Source: Patiria miniata (taxonomy: Eukaryota; Echinodermata; Asteroidea; Valvatida; Asterinidae). Taken from it: a stretch of DNA of 64,000 nucleotides. Where the stretch lies: assembly GCF_015706575.1 (NCBI RefSeq), contig NW_024037063.1, positions 11,284,927 to 11,348,926 of the forward strand, read 5' to 3'. The translations under genes were made by a program, and so were the position numbers. The first letter of the stretch is position 1. Each line of letters opens with the position of its first letter. Under the pieces are notes generated by a model, which worked only from the letters and a program-made list of their open reading frames with translations, was not told where the DNA came from and did not search any database. Below are positions 24,392-37,500 of the stretch, one piece after another.

Positions 24392-24799
24392 AGGGTGCAC
24401 ACCGGTAAATCGATCCGCCAAGCTCATGAATAAATGTAATACCCTCAAAATATTCTATATTAGAGAGTTCTGAGCGCCGTAAAATTGGGGAATTGAAGAG
24501 ATATGGTAATGAACCTCTGGCCCGGACTTGGGGCTTCCAATTCTGAGCATTTTGGATGCTATTGGGATCGACAGTGGCGCTATTTTGCCATGTTGTGGAG
24601 GGATCGTTTTTCAAGATGGCTACTTTTCCGCTTTGGGGAAAATAGGGGTCGTCTTCTTTGGGTGAAAATGTCTCGAAAAGTGAATGGTCAACCCACCAAA
24701 AATTGAAAAGAAAACTAAAGATGACATATTGATTATCATTTTTCTGTGCAGCTTGAACACCTGTGAGAGTTTTGAGTATTTTTAAAAGAATTTTGAAAA
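24392..24799. repeat. Dispersed direct repeat, copy 2
   Basis: Second copy of the unit at 23526-23920, with a 13-base difference near its start. The 470 bases between the two copies are unremarkable apart from a G run near 24170. Confidence 0.75.
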
Positions 24800-24814
24800 T
24801 TGTTTGCATTAAGG

Positions 24815-27062
24815 TCAGCATCTTCATTAATTTTGAAGCGAATACCGCAAACTTCGCCACAGACATCAAGTGAAAATGCGTTTTTGACGTTTTTTAACCT
24901 GCCGCTAGAGGGCGCTCCAACTCTTCATGGCGTCACCCATTTTTTTTTTGAAAGGTCAATCCAGGCAGACCCCAACATCATTGAAAGCAAGTTCATATCT
25001 TTCAAATTATTAGGCACTTCCGGTTTCGACCGGAAGGAAGGGTCACGTGATTTTACGCGCTCAAGATAAAATGAAGAGCATGTATTACCATGTCGATTCC
25101 CGCAAAATTCAAGTTCCGGTCTGTCACGGTTGATTTTATATGGAATTTCAAAGATTAAATCTATTAAACTTTAAAGTGAGGTCACGTGACCCGCGATGAC
25201 GTCATAAAGACGTAATTACAAAAAAGCACATCTTTAGTAGATTGCGCATTCATGTATTGACAAAGGAAGTTCATATATGTTTCCATTTTTCCAAACAATT
25301 CCGGAGAAGAATTGTGTCCTGGAGAATAAAAAAAAACACTAGAGGTTGTAGGAGCAACCACACGGTGTTTGGCCACGGATTGCCGCAAACTTTGCCACAC
25401 ACATCAACTCAAAGTATGCATGTTTAAATCCATGTTTGACTTTTCAACATGTCGCCAGAGGGCGCTCTAACATTTGATGACGTCACCTGTTAAATTTTTG
25501 TACAGAACTGCCTAGGCAGACACTCGAATCGTTGAAAGCAAGTTCGCATCTTCTGCCAATTTAAATTAATAAGGCACTTCTGGTTTTGACCGGAAGGAAG
25601 GGTCACGTGATTTTGCACGTAAAACCAAAAATGAAGACCCTGCAATTAAAATCGATTGCCATAAAAAACAAAATCAAATCTGGAGCTGTTGATTTTATAT
25701 TGATTTTCAAAGATTAAATATGGAAATACTTATTTGATTGTAATATGACACTTGATGACGTCATTGTGACGTCATCGCCAGAAACCTCCAGAGCTATATT
25801 TACTGTGCTATATATAGCCACATCTTGATTATATCTCTCACGGTTGATTTTTTAGCAATTGTTTAATGTTTGAAAGTCTTTTCTTTATAACTTCCGGTCT
25901 GATGACGTCATCCATGTTTTTTTCGCACACAGGTCTTTTCTGCATGAAGTTCATCATGTATGTTAGGTTTGAAGCGATCACCGCAAATTTCGTCACATAC
26001 ATCAAGTGATAATACGTTTTCGACGTTTTTTAAACTGCCGCTAGAGGGTGCTCTAACATTTGATGACGTCACATGTAATATGTTTGTACAGTACTGCCTA
26101 GGCAGACACTCACATCGTTGAAAGCAAGTTTGCATCTTCTGCCAATTTCAAATAATAAGGTACTATCCGGTTTCGACAGGAAGGAAGGGTCACGTGATTT
26201 TGCACTTAATACCAAAACTGAAGACCCTGCAAAATTGTATCGATTGCCATCGAAATCAAATCTGTAGCGGTTGATTTTACATTGCTTTTCAAAGATTAAA
26301 TCTAGAAATCTTTGATTGCTTGTAATATGATAGTTGATGACGTCATTGTGACGTCATTACCAGAAACCTCAAGAGCTATATTTACTGTGCTGTATACAGC
26401 TAAATCTTGATTATATCTATCACGGTATATTTTCTGGCAATATTTTAAGGTTTAAAGGTCTTTTTATTGTAACTTCCAGTCTGATGACGTAATCAATTTT
26501 TTTTTCGAGGAAAACGTGTTGTCTGCATTATGGTCATCATGTACATTAATTTTGAAGCGATTACCGCAAAATTCCCCACAGACATCAAGTGAAAATGCGT
26601 TTTTGACGTTTTTTAACCTGCCACTAGAGGGCGCTCCAACACTTCATGGCGTCGCCAATTATTTTTTTTGAAAGGTCAATCCAGGCAGACACTTAAATCG
26701 TTTAAAAGCAAGTTTATATCTTTTTCCACTTTTAAATTATTAGGCACTTCCGGTTTCGACCGCAAGGAAGGGTCACGTGATGTTATGCGCACAGGATAAA
26801 ATGAAGATCATGTATTACCATGTCGATTCCCGCAAATTTCAGGTTTCGGTCTCTCAAGGTTGATTTTGTATGAAATTTCAAATATTAAATTTATTTAACT
26901 TCCTAGTGACGTCACGTGACCCATGATGACGTCATGATGACGTAATTGTAAAAAAGACCATCTGCGTTGGATTGTGCATTCATGTTTTGACAAATGAAGT
27001 TCATATATGTTTCCAGTTTTCCTAACAGTTCCGGAGAAGAGTTGTGTCTTGGAGAATAAAAA
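24815..27062. repeat. Four-unit tandem array rich in TGACGTCA and TCACGTGA
   Basis: Four diverged units of about 560 bp. Each carries, in order, an ACCGCAAA...ACATCAA block, a GCCGCTAGAGGGCGCTC-like block (degenerate in unit 2), AGGCAGAC, and GGAAGGGTCACGTGA. They begin near 24820, 25376, 25965 and 26545. Perfect TGACGTCA octamers lie at 25197, 25478, 25756, 25767, 25903, 26064, 26338, 26349, 26907 and 26927. TCACGTGA lies at 25043, 25182, 25603, 26190, 26773 and 26912. No reading frame spans it. It could be a satellite-like array or the non-coding part of a transposon; regulatory action is unproven. Confidence 0.75.
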
Positions 27063-27070
27063 AAATAAAA

Positions 27071-27174
27071 AAATAGTGAACTTTTACAAAAACAATAGGT
27101 TTTGGGCTAAAGCCCAACACCTAAATAGTGAACTTTGACAAAAACAATAGGTTTTGGGCTAAAGCCCAACACCT
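27071..27174. repeat. Two 52-bp tandem units with a palindrome
   Basis: Two adjacent copies of about 52 bp, each containing the palindromic GGGCTAAAGCCC, nearly identical to each other. Non-coding. Confidence 0.8.
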
Positions 27175-28559
27175 AACAAGTGGTCAAACTTACAGTTCAG
27201 GCTACCGCGCCAAATTTACATTTAACTTGTGGAAGAAATATTCAGTTGGCAAAAAATGAAGAAAATGAATCACAATCACAAAAGGTGTACAATCATCAAC
27301 AACCATAAATAGGCTAAGGCTGGCATAAAGGAAGTTCCAGCATTGCCTATAATCTACTTCCCTATTCTTTTTTTGGTTTGGGGTACTGATTAGGACGCAC
27401 AGAAATTGCAAAGATTCCCATATCTGGCCATCACTCGACACCCTGTGCACAAACCCTATGTGGCTGGTCTGAAAATTGTAAAGGTTTTTTCATAAAAATT
27501 CAAAATGTGTCCCTGCTAAGTTAGACTTTTCAGGACATATTTTCTGATGGCTGATAGGTCATTGAAGGGAAAAATTAACGATGGCCAGATAAGGGCAATC
27601 TTTCCCAGCAATTTTCAACTGAACTATGCACTAACATTATCATGCATGTAGGTTTTAACCCTACCATGCCAACTAAATTTGGTTCACGTAAGATGTTAAG
27701 TAACAAACCCAATCCCATTGTTACTGTTAACCCTGTAGAGGTAGAGCCCAAAAGATACGTGGTCAGACCACGGATCCTACACACAAGGATTAACGACTCG
27801 GCCCAACTCCTGGTTTAGTGCGTGATAACGGCCTGTACTGGTGGCATGGAGGTTGGAATAGAATATACTTTTCAACAAAGACCACTGCACGCGGTGGCTT
27901 TCAGATTTGCAAGGCTCTTCGCCCGATCTGGCCTCAAAGTCTGTCAAGCCAGCGAATCGTATTTTTGAATATTCATGAGTCAACGTTTTTGGTCTTTATT
28001 ATTGAATTCTGATAAGTGATAACTACATAACCATGGTAATGCCGAGCACAATATCTTGAGCTTTAAGATGAACAATGAAATGTTGCTTTTGTTTTATCGG
28101 TTCGGCAGCCTATCTCTCTCAAACTGTTTAATAAAAGCCTAATTAAAAATGAAATGTTGATAAACGGGGTTCTCCTCGAAATTTGACGTTTATTTCCCGG
28201 GTAAATACTTCATCTATGACGACAAAAACTGCACAATACCATCTGTTATATCCTGAAGTATTTATTTTTAAAATAATTTGGAAAAATTATATCTTGAATA
28301 AGAAGTAGTTTTACTTACAGTTTTATGAATATTTCCGTTTTAGATGTCGTGCAAAAACCCAACACAATGGCACATCTGGAAAATTCGCGATTACGCGCCA
28401 ACGGGTATTAATTCCGTCATCACGCGTCTAACCAATCAAGGCAAGTCCACTGAGTGCATTTTGTACTAGAGCTCAGAACAGTGGTTTATCCTGGTGTTTA
28501 GGATCAATGGTTAGACTGCACGAAGTTTTGCTCGTTTGCAATTTGGGGTTTGGGGTATA
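27175..28559. other. Intergenic, no gene recognised
   Basis: AT-rich sequence with short chance reading frames only. I see no protein motif, RNA gene or clear repeat boundary. Confidence 0.55.
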
Positions 28560-30270
28560 TAAACGAGGCTAATCCGACAACTCGACGACCGCAACTTCTA
28601 TAAAAAGCTCCCATCCAACCCCGTCCCCAAACACATCAAATAGTCTCCGATGCTATTAGAGTTGCTTATGATAACGAAGACATCAACAAAAAGATAAGGG
28701 CTTTCTAAACGCCATCCAACTGCCGTGTGGCACAATTCTATCTGCTCCCTAAAATTCATAAGGACGGAAACCCAGGTCGCCCTATCATATCTGGCAACAA
28801 CACCCCCACGGAAAAAAATATCCAAGTTTGTTGACCATCACCTTAAACCCTGGTTCGCAAATTGCCCTCTTACATTCAGGACACTAATGATTTTCTACGG
28901 AAAAAAGACATTATCAATCAAACCGGGCCCCTCCCACCTCACACACTCATCGCCTCTCTAGATGTCAAATCTCTCTACACCAACATACCACACGATGATG
29001 GCATCGCAGCAAGCACCGCCACCCTCAACACTCGCACATCTAAAGAACCCTCGACAGAAACACCCAAGAACTTCATCAAACTCATACTCACATTAAACAA
29101 TTTTGAGTTCAATAACGATCATTATCTTCAGACTCAAGGTACGGCCATGGGTACTGCCATGGCCCCCAATTATGCCCATTTGTTCATGGGTCAGCTTGAG
29201 GCCAAACTCTTCACTAATTCTCCACACAAACCAATTTGTTGGTGGAGATACATCGACGGCATTTTCTTGCTTTGGTCAGGGAGTCGCTCCACCTTCGATG
29301 AGTTCCTTGAATACTGTAACTCCGCCCACCCAACTATCAAATTTACACATGAGCTTTCCAACTCACACATTGCCTTTCTCAAGACGTTCTTGTACGACTA
29401 GACAATGGATTTTTTTATCACGGATATATATTCCAAGCCTATAGACACCCACCAGTATTTGTCATTCAATTCGTGCCATCCCCTCCACACCAAAAAGAGT
29501 CTCCCTTTCAGCCTAGCCCACCGACTCCGACGCATTTGCTCTAATGATGAGGATTTTGAAAAGCGCTTGGAAACTCTTCGTCTCCGACTTCGGAAACGCA
29601 ACTCCCCCTCCACTCTAATTAATCAAACTTTCGCCAGAGCACGCACAGTCAACCGTTCCAACGCTCTAAATCCCCGCCACACAAAGGATGCCAATACCCG
29701 CATCCCTCTAATTATAAGTCTGCCATACATCCCCAATCTCCCCAATATTGCCAACACTCTTCTCCACAACTTCAACATACTTCAATCCACACCCAGACTG
29801 AAGTCTTGCTTTCCACATCCACCCATGATTGCATATAAAAGGAGCCCAAGCCTGAAAGATTTGCTTGTGTCTTCGTCACTTAAACCCACAGATACACCAA
29901 CTGAACACGCTATCAATACCACACAAGTCTGCAGCAGTTCTACAGGGTGAAACTTTCCTATCAAAAGCCACCTGTCCTGTACCTCACAAAACATCATCTA
30001 CTGTCTCACATGCACCAAATGCAACATGTAATATATCGGCGAAACATGCACCACTCTAAAAACTCGCTTCAGGGGTCACAGGTCTGAAGGTTCACTCAAT
30101 AAGAAAGATCAAGCCACCACCAAACACTTCAATCTCCCAGACCGCAACATTTCTTACATGCACATTTTCGCTATAGAACAAATCACCACCAATACAATGG
30201 ATGCACCAACTCAACACAGTAGAACGTGCAGCACGGATGAATATCAAACAACAATAGCTCCCGCTTGACA
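28560..30270 (+). pseudogene. Penelope-like retroelement: RT plus GIY-YIG remnants
   Basis: Penelope-type RT hallmarks in order. NFYKKLPSNPVP is near 28592. [17 protein letters not shown], then TPTEK and [10 protein letters not shown], lie at 28730-28855. SLDVKSLYTNIPHDDG is at about 28955, GTAMGTAMAPNYA near 29140, and the catalytic box reads YIDGIFLLW near 29250, where the family normally has YxDD. The domain continues with HIAFLKTFLYD, a stop, and a basic C-terminal part. A GIY-YIG endonuclease remnant follows near 30030 (YIGET...RFRGHRS), with a stop just before it. Frame changes and stops make this a dead copy. Penelope elements encode RT and GIY-YIG as one protein. Confidence 0.85.
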
Positions 30271-31369
30271 CCAAGGGCTGTGAGCTCCTCCTTTGTCCAC
30301 TTTCTTTGGGGCTCCATTGTCATCTTCCTTTTCACTCCCGTCACTGTCTTATCTCCTACTCTCCGCTCGCTACAGACTCCACTTTCAGTCACTTCTAATA
30401 GCCAACACACACCCACCCACACACCCAGGCTCACACACCCAACCTGGTAAGTCCCCACACCATTCGTTTACCCTTCCTTCAAATGCCATTGGAGCAAATT
30501 CATAAACCCTTTTCGACCTGATTCAATCACCACAGTTATCCCCCTTGTTTTAGTTCTGTTATTGTCGTTTAAGTTCGTTTTGTTTAAGTTTTACTGTCTC
30601 GAAACGTCGATTAAATCCACTCCAGCCAGCAATGCATTGGTTCTGTGTCATCTTCTTTTGTGCTAACCCATTACGCTATGCACTCTTTTCTATATGCATA
30701 TATACGCCATGGCAGAATGGATAAATGGGCTAGGATTTAATATAAAGGTTTTTTTTAATCTTGAGATCAGTAAAAACAAAACTTATGACAAAATCTCCAC
30801 CCTAACATCGTACTGGGGATGGGACCTTGTGTGCAGAAAAACATGCAAAAACAAAATCAGTCCAACGTTACTCACTTTTGAGCCAACAAAATTCTCCCAA
30901 ATTTGCATGGGACAAAGACAAGGTTTGAGGTCTCGATTGCAATTTCTAAAGGAGACTTTTCTTCAACACTTTACACCGGAGAGATAAATTTGAAGCCTAT
31001 AAAGACTAGACAAGCCCAACTTTTTGAAAAGATTGACCCTTCAGTATTCCCGTGACATGAATGTGGGAAACGTAGAGACTAGGTGCCAGGCGTTTCTTTT
31101 GACCATGTTGGCACAGTTGGTTGATGCAGTACTAAAGGGGTGTTTGACGGGTTGTGTCATGTGCAAGTCTATTTTCTGGTGTTGCATGTTCTTACTCTCT
31201 TAAGTTTCTCGACTCTCATTTTTGGACTAGTACGCCCTTAAACAATCTAAGTTAGCAGACCAGTAACAACCACAGACCTCAGTGATAATTACGCCCATGC
31301 ACTTAAAAAAATAAGAAAATTACTCAGGACTCTCCAAGGTGTTTGAGACACACATCAAATTAAAGCTTA
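30271..31369. other. Penelope tail and intergenic spacer
   Basis: C-rich 3' sequence of the Penelope-like element probably extends to about 30630 (TCTCGAAACGTCG). The rest, up to the start of the second duplicate at 31370, shows no gene. Confidence 0.45.
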
Positions 31370-34300
31370 CTTCATCATCTTTCATTTTCTGTTCACTTTT
31401 TTAAGGGGTAAACCTAAGACTTTTCAGAGACTTTTTAGTCCTGAAGCCCATCGCCAGTTTGAAAAAGGATGCCTACGCTCCATTACAAAAAAGGAGCAGT
31501 TTAAGGGCCTACGAGGTCCAAGTCCTCTTCACGGCTTCTCCTCTTCTTTTTTACAAACCGTCAAGTTCACGGCCCACAAAATGCTCTAATACCGGAGAAT
31601 TTGAGGGCATGTAAATCGTGATTTGATAGGCGTAGGCTATTTCAAGCCTATGCCCCTGCAACCCTCGAGTCTAGTCCGAAAATTTGGGACTCTCAATACT
31701 CCGTATGAGAGTCCCAAAAATTAAGGTATCCATATCGTGCAATAATAAAACCAGTGTGAATCAAATTTGCAAGCTTCTTACTCACTACAGTTTCCTCAAT
31801 GTTCCCCGAAACTTCTGCCTCGCAAACTTGCTGTTGTGAGCATTGCATCACCAAAAATTCAGCTTTTAATTCTAATTTTGCAGAGAGTTATCGAAATCCA
31901 AACGTGAGACATCACGTTAATGTAATGTATCACGTTAATGTATTAATGCAATGCATTGTGCAAAAAGACTCCTCAGCTATAAAATTTTCATCTTGTACAT
32001 AAAACAGTGCCCTCTTGTTGATCTGAGTGAATGCAGAATGTTTCATTTTTTTAACAGAGGGCGCTATGTTCTTTTGGCAATCGATTAAAAAACAAGTAAG
32101 GATGCAGTGAACTAATTCAAGTGAGAATTTCTACGCGAGCTGATTAGCATAACAAGTGAACCCACAGTTTCTTTTGAAAACGGAGACCCAGAATACTTTT
32201 TAACTACCCAGAATACTTTGTGAATCACACTCACATTTCTAGATCATGGAGAATGACGTGGATGATTTTTGAACTGCCAAAAACCTGCCTTAAAATTGGA
32301 TTTAAGGTCTCAAATTTCGCAGGTGACATGCTTGCAACTATAGCATTTTGATGTATGTGTTGTGTGGGCATTAATTAGCCGAATGGTGAGTAAAAAAACG
32401 TCAGTAGTAATTTTGCATTTTCGTAACGTGAGCAACCGATTTTGTGCGTCTTGTTTATTATACATAACACATTTTTTTGGATGTCATCTTTGGTGCTTAG
32501 GTAGGTCTAGGTCTACTCTATCTACCATGGGGATAACAGTTATTAAACCTTTTTAGTAAGGTAATTACAGCCCAAGGAAACTCAAAAGTACATCAAAAAT
32601 TTAACGTGAGTAACCGTGGAATTGCCCATTTACTTTTAACAGCCTACAGTTTTAGATGGTTATAGAAGTTTTCGGTGAAGATATGAATGTCTCTATTTAC
32701 CGCGAATGGCTATACGTCTGACTTGTTGAGCTCTATTACAAAAAGGTCCTGCATGTATATGTACATGGGTCATTCTATAAATTTGGGGTCCACTTTTTTT
32801 CCCGTCCCTGTTACATCTGACATCTATGATTTTATAATTCTGATGCACTCCTTAATGCAGTCATCCTCCAAGAGTGATTATGAATAGCAAACTACCTACC
32901 CAACAAATAAACAATCATTTGAAGTCACTTTTAATGATGCTTGAATGGCAAATTACAAAGTACCAAGGTAACAGGGACCGGAAAAATGTCACACTTTGGA
33001 CCCCAAATTTATAGAATGACCCACATGTATGTGTACATGAACATGTAGTGGGTCAGGATCAAGCTCAGTTCACTTCGCCGTTACGGTTCAAAGTTCATGT
33101 TTTCACTAGTTCTCATAGAAGTTGCTAGCACAGTTCAACTTGTATTGAAAGCGGATTGGCAGCAGCAGCAGCATTGCATTGTATATGGTCATATGGTCAT
33201 ATGGTCCTTTGTGAGAAACTTGTAGACCATAGCAAATACCTTCAGGCACACTGCTAGCCCGTTATCCATTCACGCACGCATATGCATATAGAAAGAGTGC
33301 ATGGGCTATATAATAGACCCCATTCAAACTAAGGGAAAATATTAGTCCGAAAATTTGGGACTCTCAATACTGGGTATGAGAGTCACAAAACTAAGGTATT
33401 GAAAACATGCAATACAAGACAATTAATAGACTCATTGCACCTGAAACAACAGTACAACTGCATCGGGAGTCCTGTTTAAAAGGAATAACGTAGGACGCTG
33501 TGTCGCCCAAAGGTTAAATTTGTGGTTGTAATGCGCAGGAAAATACAATAGATAAAATTTAATTAAACTCAAATAATACAATACAATGACGCGGATTATA
33601 TGGTACGGTATTATGAAAGGTGACACCAGCGAAAGAGTGAACAGCTAAATTGTTGGACTAAATGTCGGTGAATGTCACGGTGGAAACTGGAAGAAGTTCA
33701 ATTCAATTGCCATTGAAAAGTACACATTACATGTATATCTCTATTTATGCTAAATAGATGCACTACATTAATCCAAACGATCGAGAAATTGTCCATAATG
33801 AACCACGCACTATACAATTAATTTGATCGTAAAATACTACCCTACCTAAAAGCCATCACCGCGATTGTATTACTAAACAGCCTTGCGCATGCTGTTTAAA
33901 GAAAATAAATGTCTAATGATTACGTTACAGAACTTAAAACCACGACTTGTATAAGCCTATAGCCGATCGGAATTTCGGATAGTGTGACAGTACGCTAGTC
34001 TTAAAGTGAATGTACATCATTGGCTTTTGCTGTAATTTTCAAAAATGAACTATTTGAGGGGTTAATATAATAGATCAAATGTTGTTACACTGACAAGTTT
34101 TGTGTTCGAAAATGCAGGAAAAGCCAAGAAAAACAAAAAAATTCAAGTAGTCTGGTTCCCTGACTCCACTAAAGATGAAATTGATCAATTTATAGATGCC
34201 GGAAAATTGTAAGGTCACCCACTAGCTGGCCTGCACCCGCTCATGAACATGTTACCAATAGCAAACACAATTTTGACTGAAAAATAGTAAATTTGGAGAA

Positions 34301-34583
34301 GTAGTTATAGTTAGGTTTTTCCAACGGTGGTCGGCTGACCATCGTTGGAAATGTATACAAAAACACCATTTTCTTGAAAATGACTTCACACCAGGTGCCA
34401 TCATTTTACAGGATGCTTAAGATTGTCATTAGCCAACATCCTAGTAAGGTATTTCGTAAAAACTTGGTAGTTTTATTTGTTGATGTTTGTTAAATGTTGT
34501 ATATTCCCTTTAAGTACTGCTTTGACGGAACCTTACACTAAATTAGTAAACCCTTCTTGTTTTATGTTGACATTTTTGGACAG
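31370..34583. repeat. Start of second duplicate: upstream region
   Basis: Near-exact copy of 1-3214. Because the window starts at the same point of the unit, the true left edge of the duplication is not visible. It contains the same hairpin repeats and the same MITE. Confidence 0.95.
32767..33022. mobile_element. Inverted-repeat MITE, copy B
   Basis: Same 256-bp element and ACAT flanks as at 1398-1653, duplicated along with the surrounding DNA, so it predates the duplication. Confidence 0.7.
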
Positions 34584-34586
34584 GCC

Positions 34587-37500
34587 ATGGAGCTTCAAAC
34601 ACACGAAAACGGCAACATGGAGGGTTCGCAGAAAGATGCAAATAGTCAGGTGCCTTCTCCGATGGAGACTCCGCCCAGAGGTTTGGCAACTCCAGAGGAA
34701 GCGGTTAATGCCGACGGTGACCAGCAACCAGCGAAGAGCAGGTTTACATCCCACCAGATAGCCACCATTGTGGGCACCTTTTTTGCCGCGCTTACTAACA
34801 TGATGGCTTACTCGGTCATCACAGTGTTCTACCCTATTGAGGTAAGTTCAACCCGCGTGGGGGGGGGGGGGGGGGGGGGATGGGGCCCCATAAATTTGCC
34901 GTGCCCCCATGTCCCCCACCAAATACTGATAATGCCCCTCTTCCTTCCCCAACCAAAAAGGCTTTTTGTAAGTTGTATTTTTTTAAGTTAGCCAAATTTC
35001 TTATGTCAATGGACATAGCGAGGCATTAGGCCCAAAAAAAAAGTCTCCGGTTTCTGGTATGGAGCTTGCCCCAAAAGTGGTGCGGCAACGCGGCTTTTTT
35101 TTTTTTCCCTGTTTTTTTTTGCTTCCAATGTCGGCTGATGACTGCAAATGGTGCCCGACTAAACTGAGTGCAAATATATGGGAGTCCAGAGAGGCCACAT
35201 AAAGCTTATTCTCGACCAAGCAACCTGTCGGCTGGCTCCTTAGGCCGAAAAAGAAAAACGTGTTTCTTGTCCGGGTGTTTGAAAAAAAAGGAGGAAGCGG
35301 GGCTTTTTATTTTTGTCATGTTTTATTTTCAATGAAATAATTTTAAAAAAATGAATAACATAATATAATACATTTGCGGGGTGAATATACAAGAGAGGTC
35401 ACCCACTGAAAAAAGGCGCTCTTTCTTGCCCACAATATTTCAAAAAAGGCGTATATGGACCTTATAGGTAGCAGTCATCGAGGCAATACATTTGTCTCGC
35501 TGTGACATACCAGAAATAAACCTTTTAAGCACTCATTGTTACTGAATTAAAATAACGAAGGATGCCCTATAAGATGGCCGCTATACGCATAAAGTCTATC
35601 CTTGAGGTCTAAGAAATACGAAGGCTGCTCAAGTTTAAGGAATAAGTCAATCTTGCATGAAATGTCATCATGGCCTACGTCAAAGTGAAAATGCACAAAA
35701 CGCTGCTCCGTCCCATAAATTCCAAACTTTTATTTTTCGATTCATTGACATTCAACGGTTGTATTCAAAAATGCTATCAAAAGCTTGGAAAACACAACGA
35801 CTATCATGATCAATAGAATTTCTGTAGAAATATAACTATGCAGTTTTTCTAGTATATATTTTCCTGCACAGTCTTGCAATTGACTTTGTATTTCGTTAAT
35901 CTTTCAGAAATTTGAGATAATTAACACACTGTTATAATGCAACTCAAAATAATTATAATATACACGACTACATGTAATTGTCGAACAGATTTTTCATATT
36001 ATTCAGGGAATTATTGTAATTAAGCGAATTATTGTTGTTAATGTATTTTTACTCTGTTGGACGGTTTTTAATCAAATTTGGTATACTACTTTTAATTGGA
36101 TAGTTGTATTTTTGGGAGACAGGTGTTTTTACCAATTAATCTGAATAAATAAAGTATTATTCCATCCTGTATGCTCATTTTTCTCTGTCCCTTTGCCAGA
36201 TTCATGCTATTGTGTACGTCTCATTCAGTGCACATCACTGGAGTTCGTTTCATTCCCTTTAACGCGTTTCTATCATTCCGTTCCCCCTGTGAGCGTCCTT
36301 CGTTTGTCTTCTAAGGCCAAAAAAAGTCTCCGGTTTCTGGTATGGAGCTTGCCCCAAAAGTGGTGTGGCGACGCGTCTTTTTTTTTTTTTTTTTCCTGAT
36401 TTTTTTTGCTTCAAATGTCGGCTGATGACTGCAAATGGGGCCCAACTAAACCTAGTGCAAATATATGGGAGTCCAGAGAGGCCACATAAAGCTTATTCTC
36501 GACCATAACCCAATCTAAAAACACGTTAAAATTGTGCAGCAGCATTTTTTATAAATTTTCCTATTTCAAAGGTCTGGTTGAAAGAAAACTGAAGTGTGGA
36601 AAGCATTTGACTTCAGCAAGTCAGCGTACCAGATTTTATTCAAATTTAACTCGCAAATGGCTTATTCCTCTATACTGCCGTTAAAATCTGCAAGCTTCAA
36701 TAAGACAAATTGCTTAGATACATGTAGTTGATTGAAGGATGAAATCCGCTTTTTAGGGATTCATTATATCAAAAGATTTCCTGTCACTTTGCAACAGGCA
36801 AAGAAAAGGGGAATATCACAGACAGTTATTGGGATGGTGTTCAGCGTATTTTCCTTGTCATACAGCATAGGATCGCCCCTAATAGGCAAAATGGTAAGTC
36901 CCTGTTTGGTCTAAAAATTCAATAAGACTATCATTATTTAGGGGAACGCAAAATATCTTGTTCTAATCTACAACATCTTTGAATGAGGAATGTAACAGTG
37001 GATTCAATAGACCTAAATTTCTTTTGTTTGTAAACATTGGCGCCATTTTATATGGGCTGTCGCAAGCGCATAAACTGAAGCCGTGGTTGGCAACATATTT
37101 TTTCCCAAAAAAGTCCCCATAACGCCATCAATACACAGTAAAAAAAAATGTGTAGGAATTGTGTTGAAGCTTTGTTGACAATGTTGTTTTTCCAACAATC
37201 TAATAATAGATGGTTTTCTGTAATAACTCTTCTTCATTTTTGCAGTGTTGGACCTTCCATAGTTTTGCATCCCGTGGTTGGCAAAATGTGTAGTTTGCCA
37301 ACCAAGCGTAGAAAGGTCTATAGGAACAAAAATAAAACCGACCATTTCTTTCACAAAACTCTGTTCTTTACTCGTCAACAGATGGCGCTATTTGGTTGTT
37401 AGCGCCACTACCGGCTCATTTCCCCCTTTTTGCTAATCCACCGTAATAGTTACTGACTTTAACATTACATGTACATGTATTTGCTTCTTAGATACCAATC

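Noticed and set aside
24815..27062. Repeat array as a CRISPR locus
   Set aside because: Units are about 560 bp and diverged along their whole length, with no short repeat-spacer pattern, in a eukaryotic genome.
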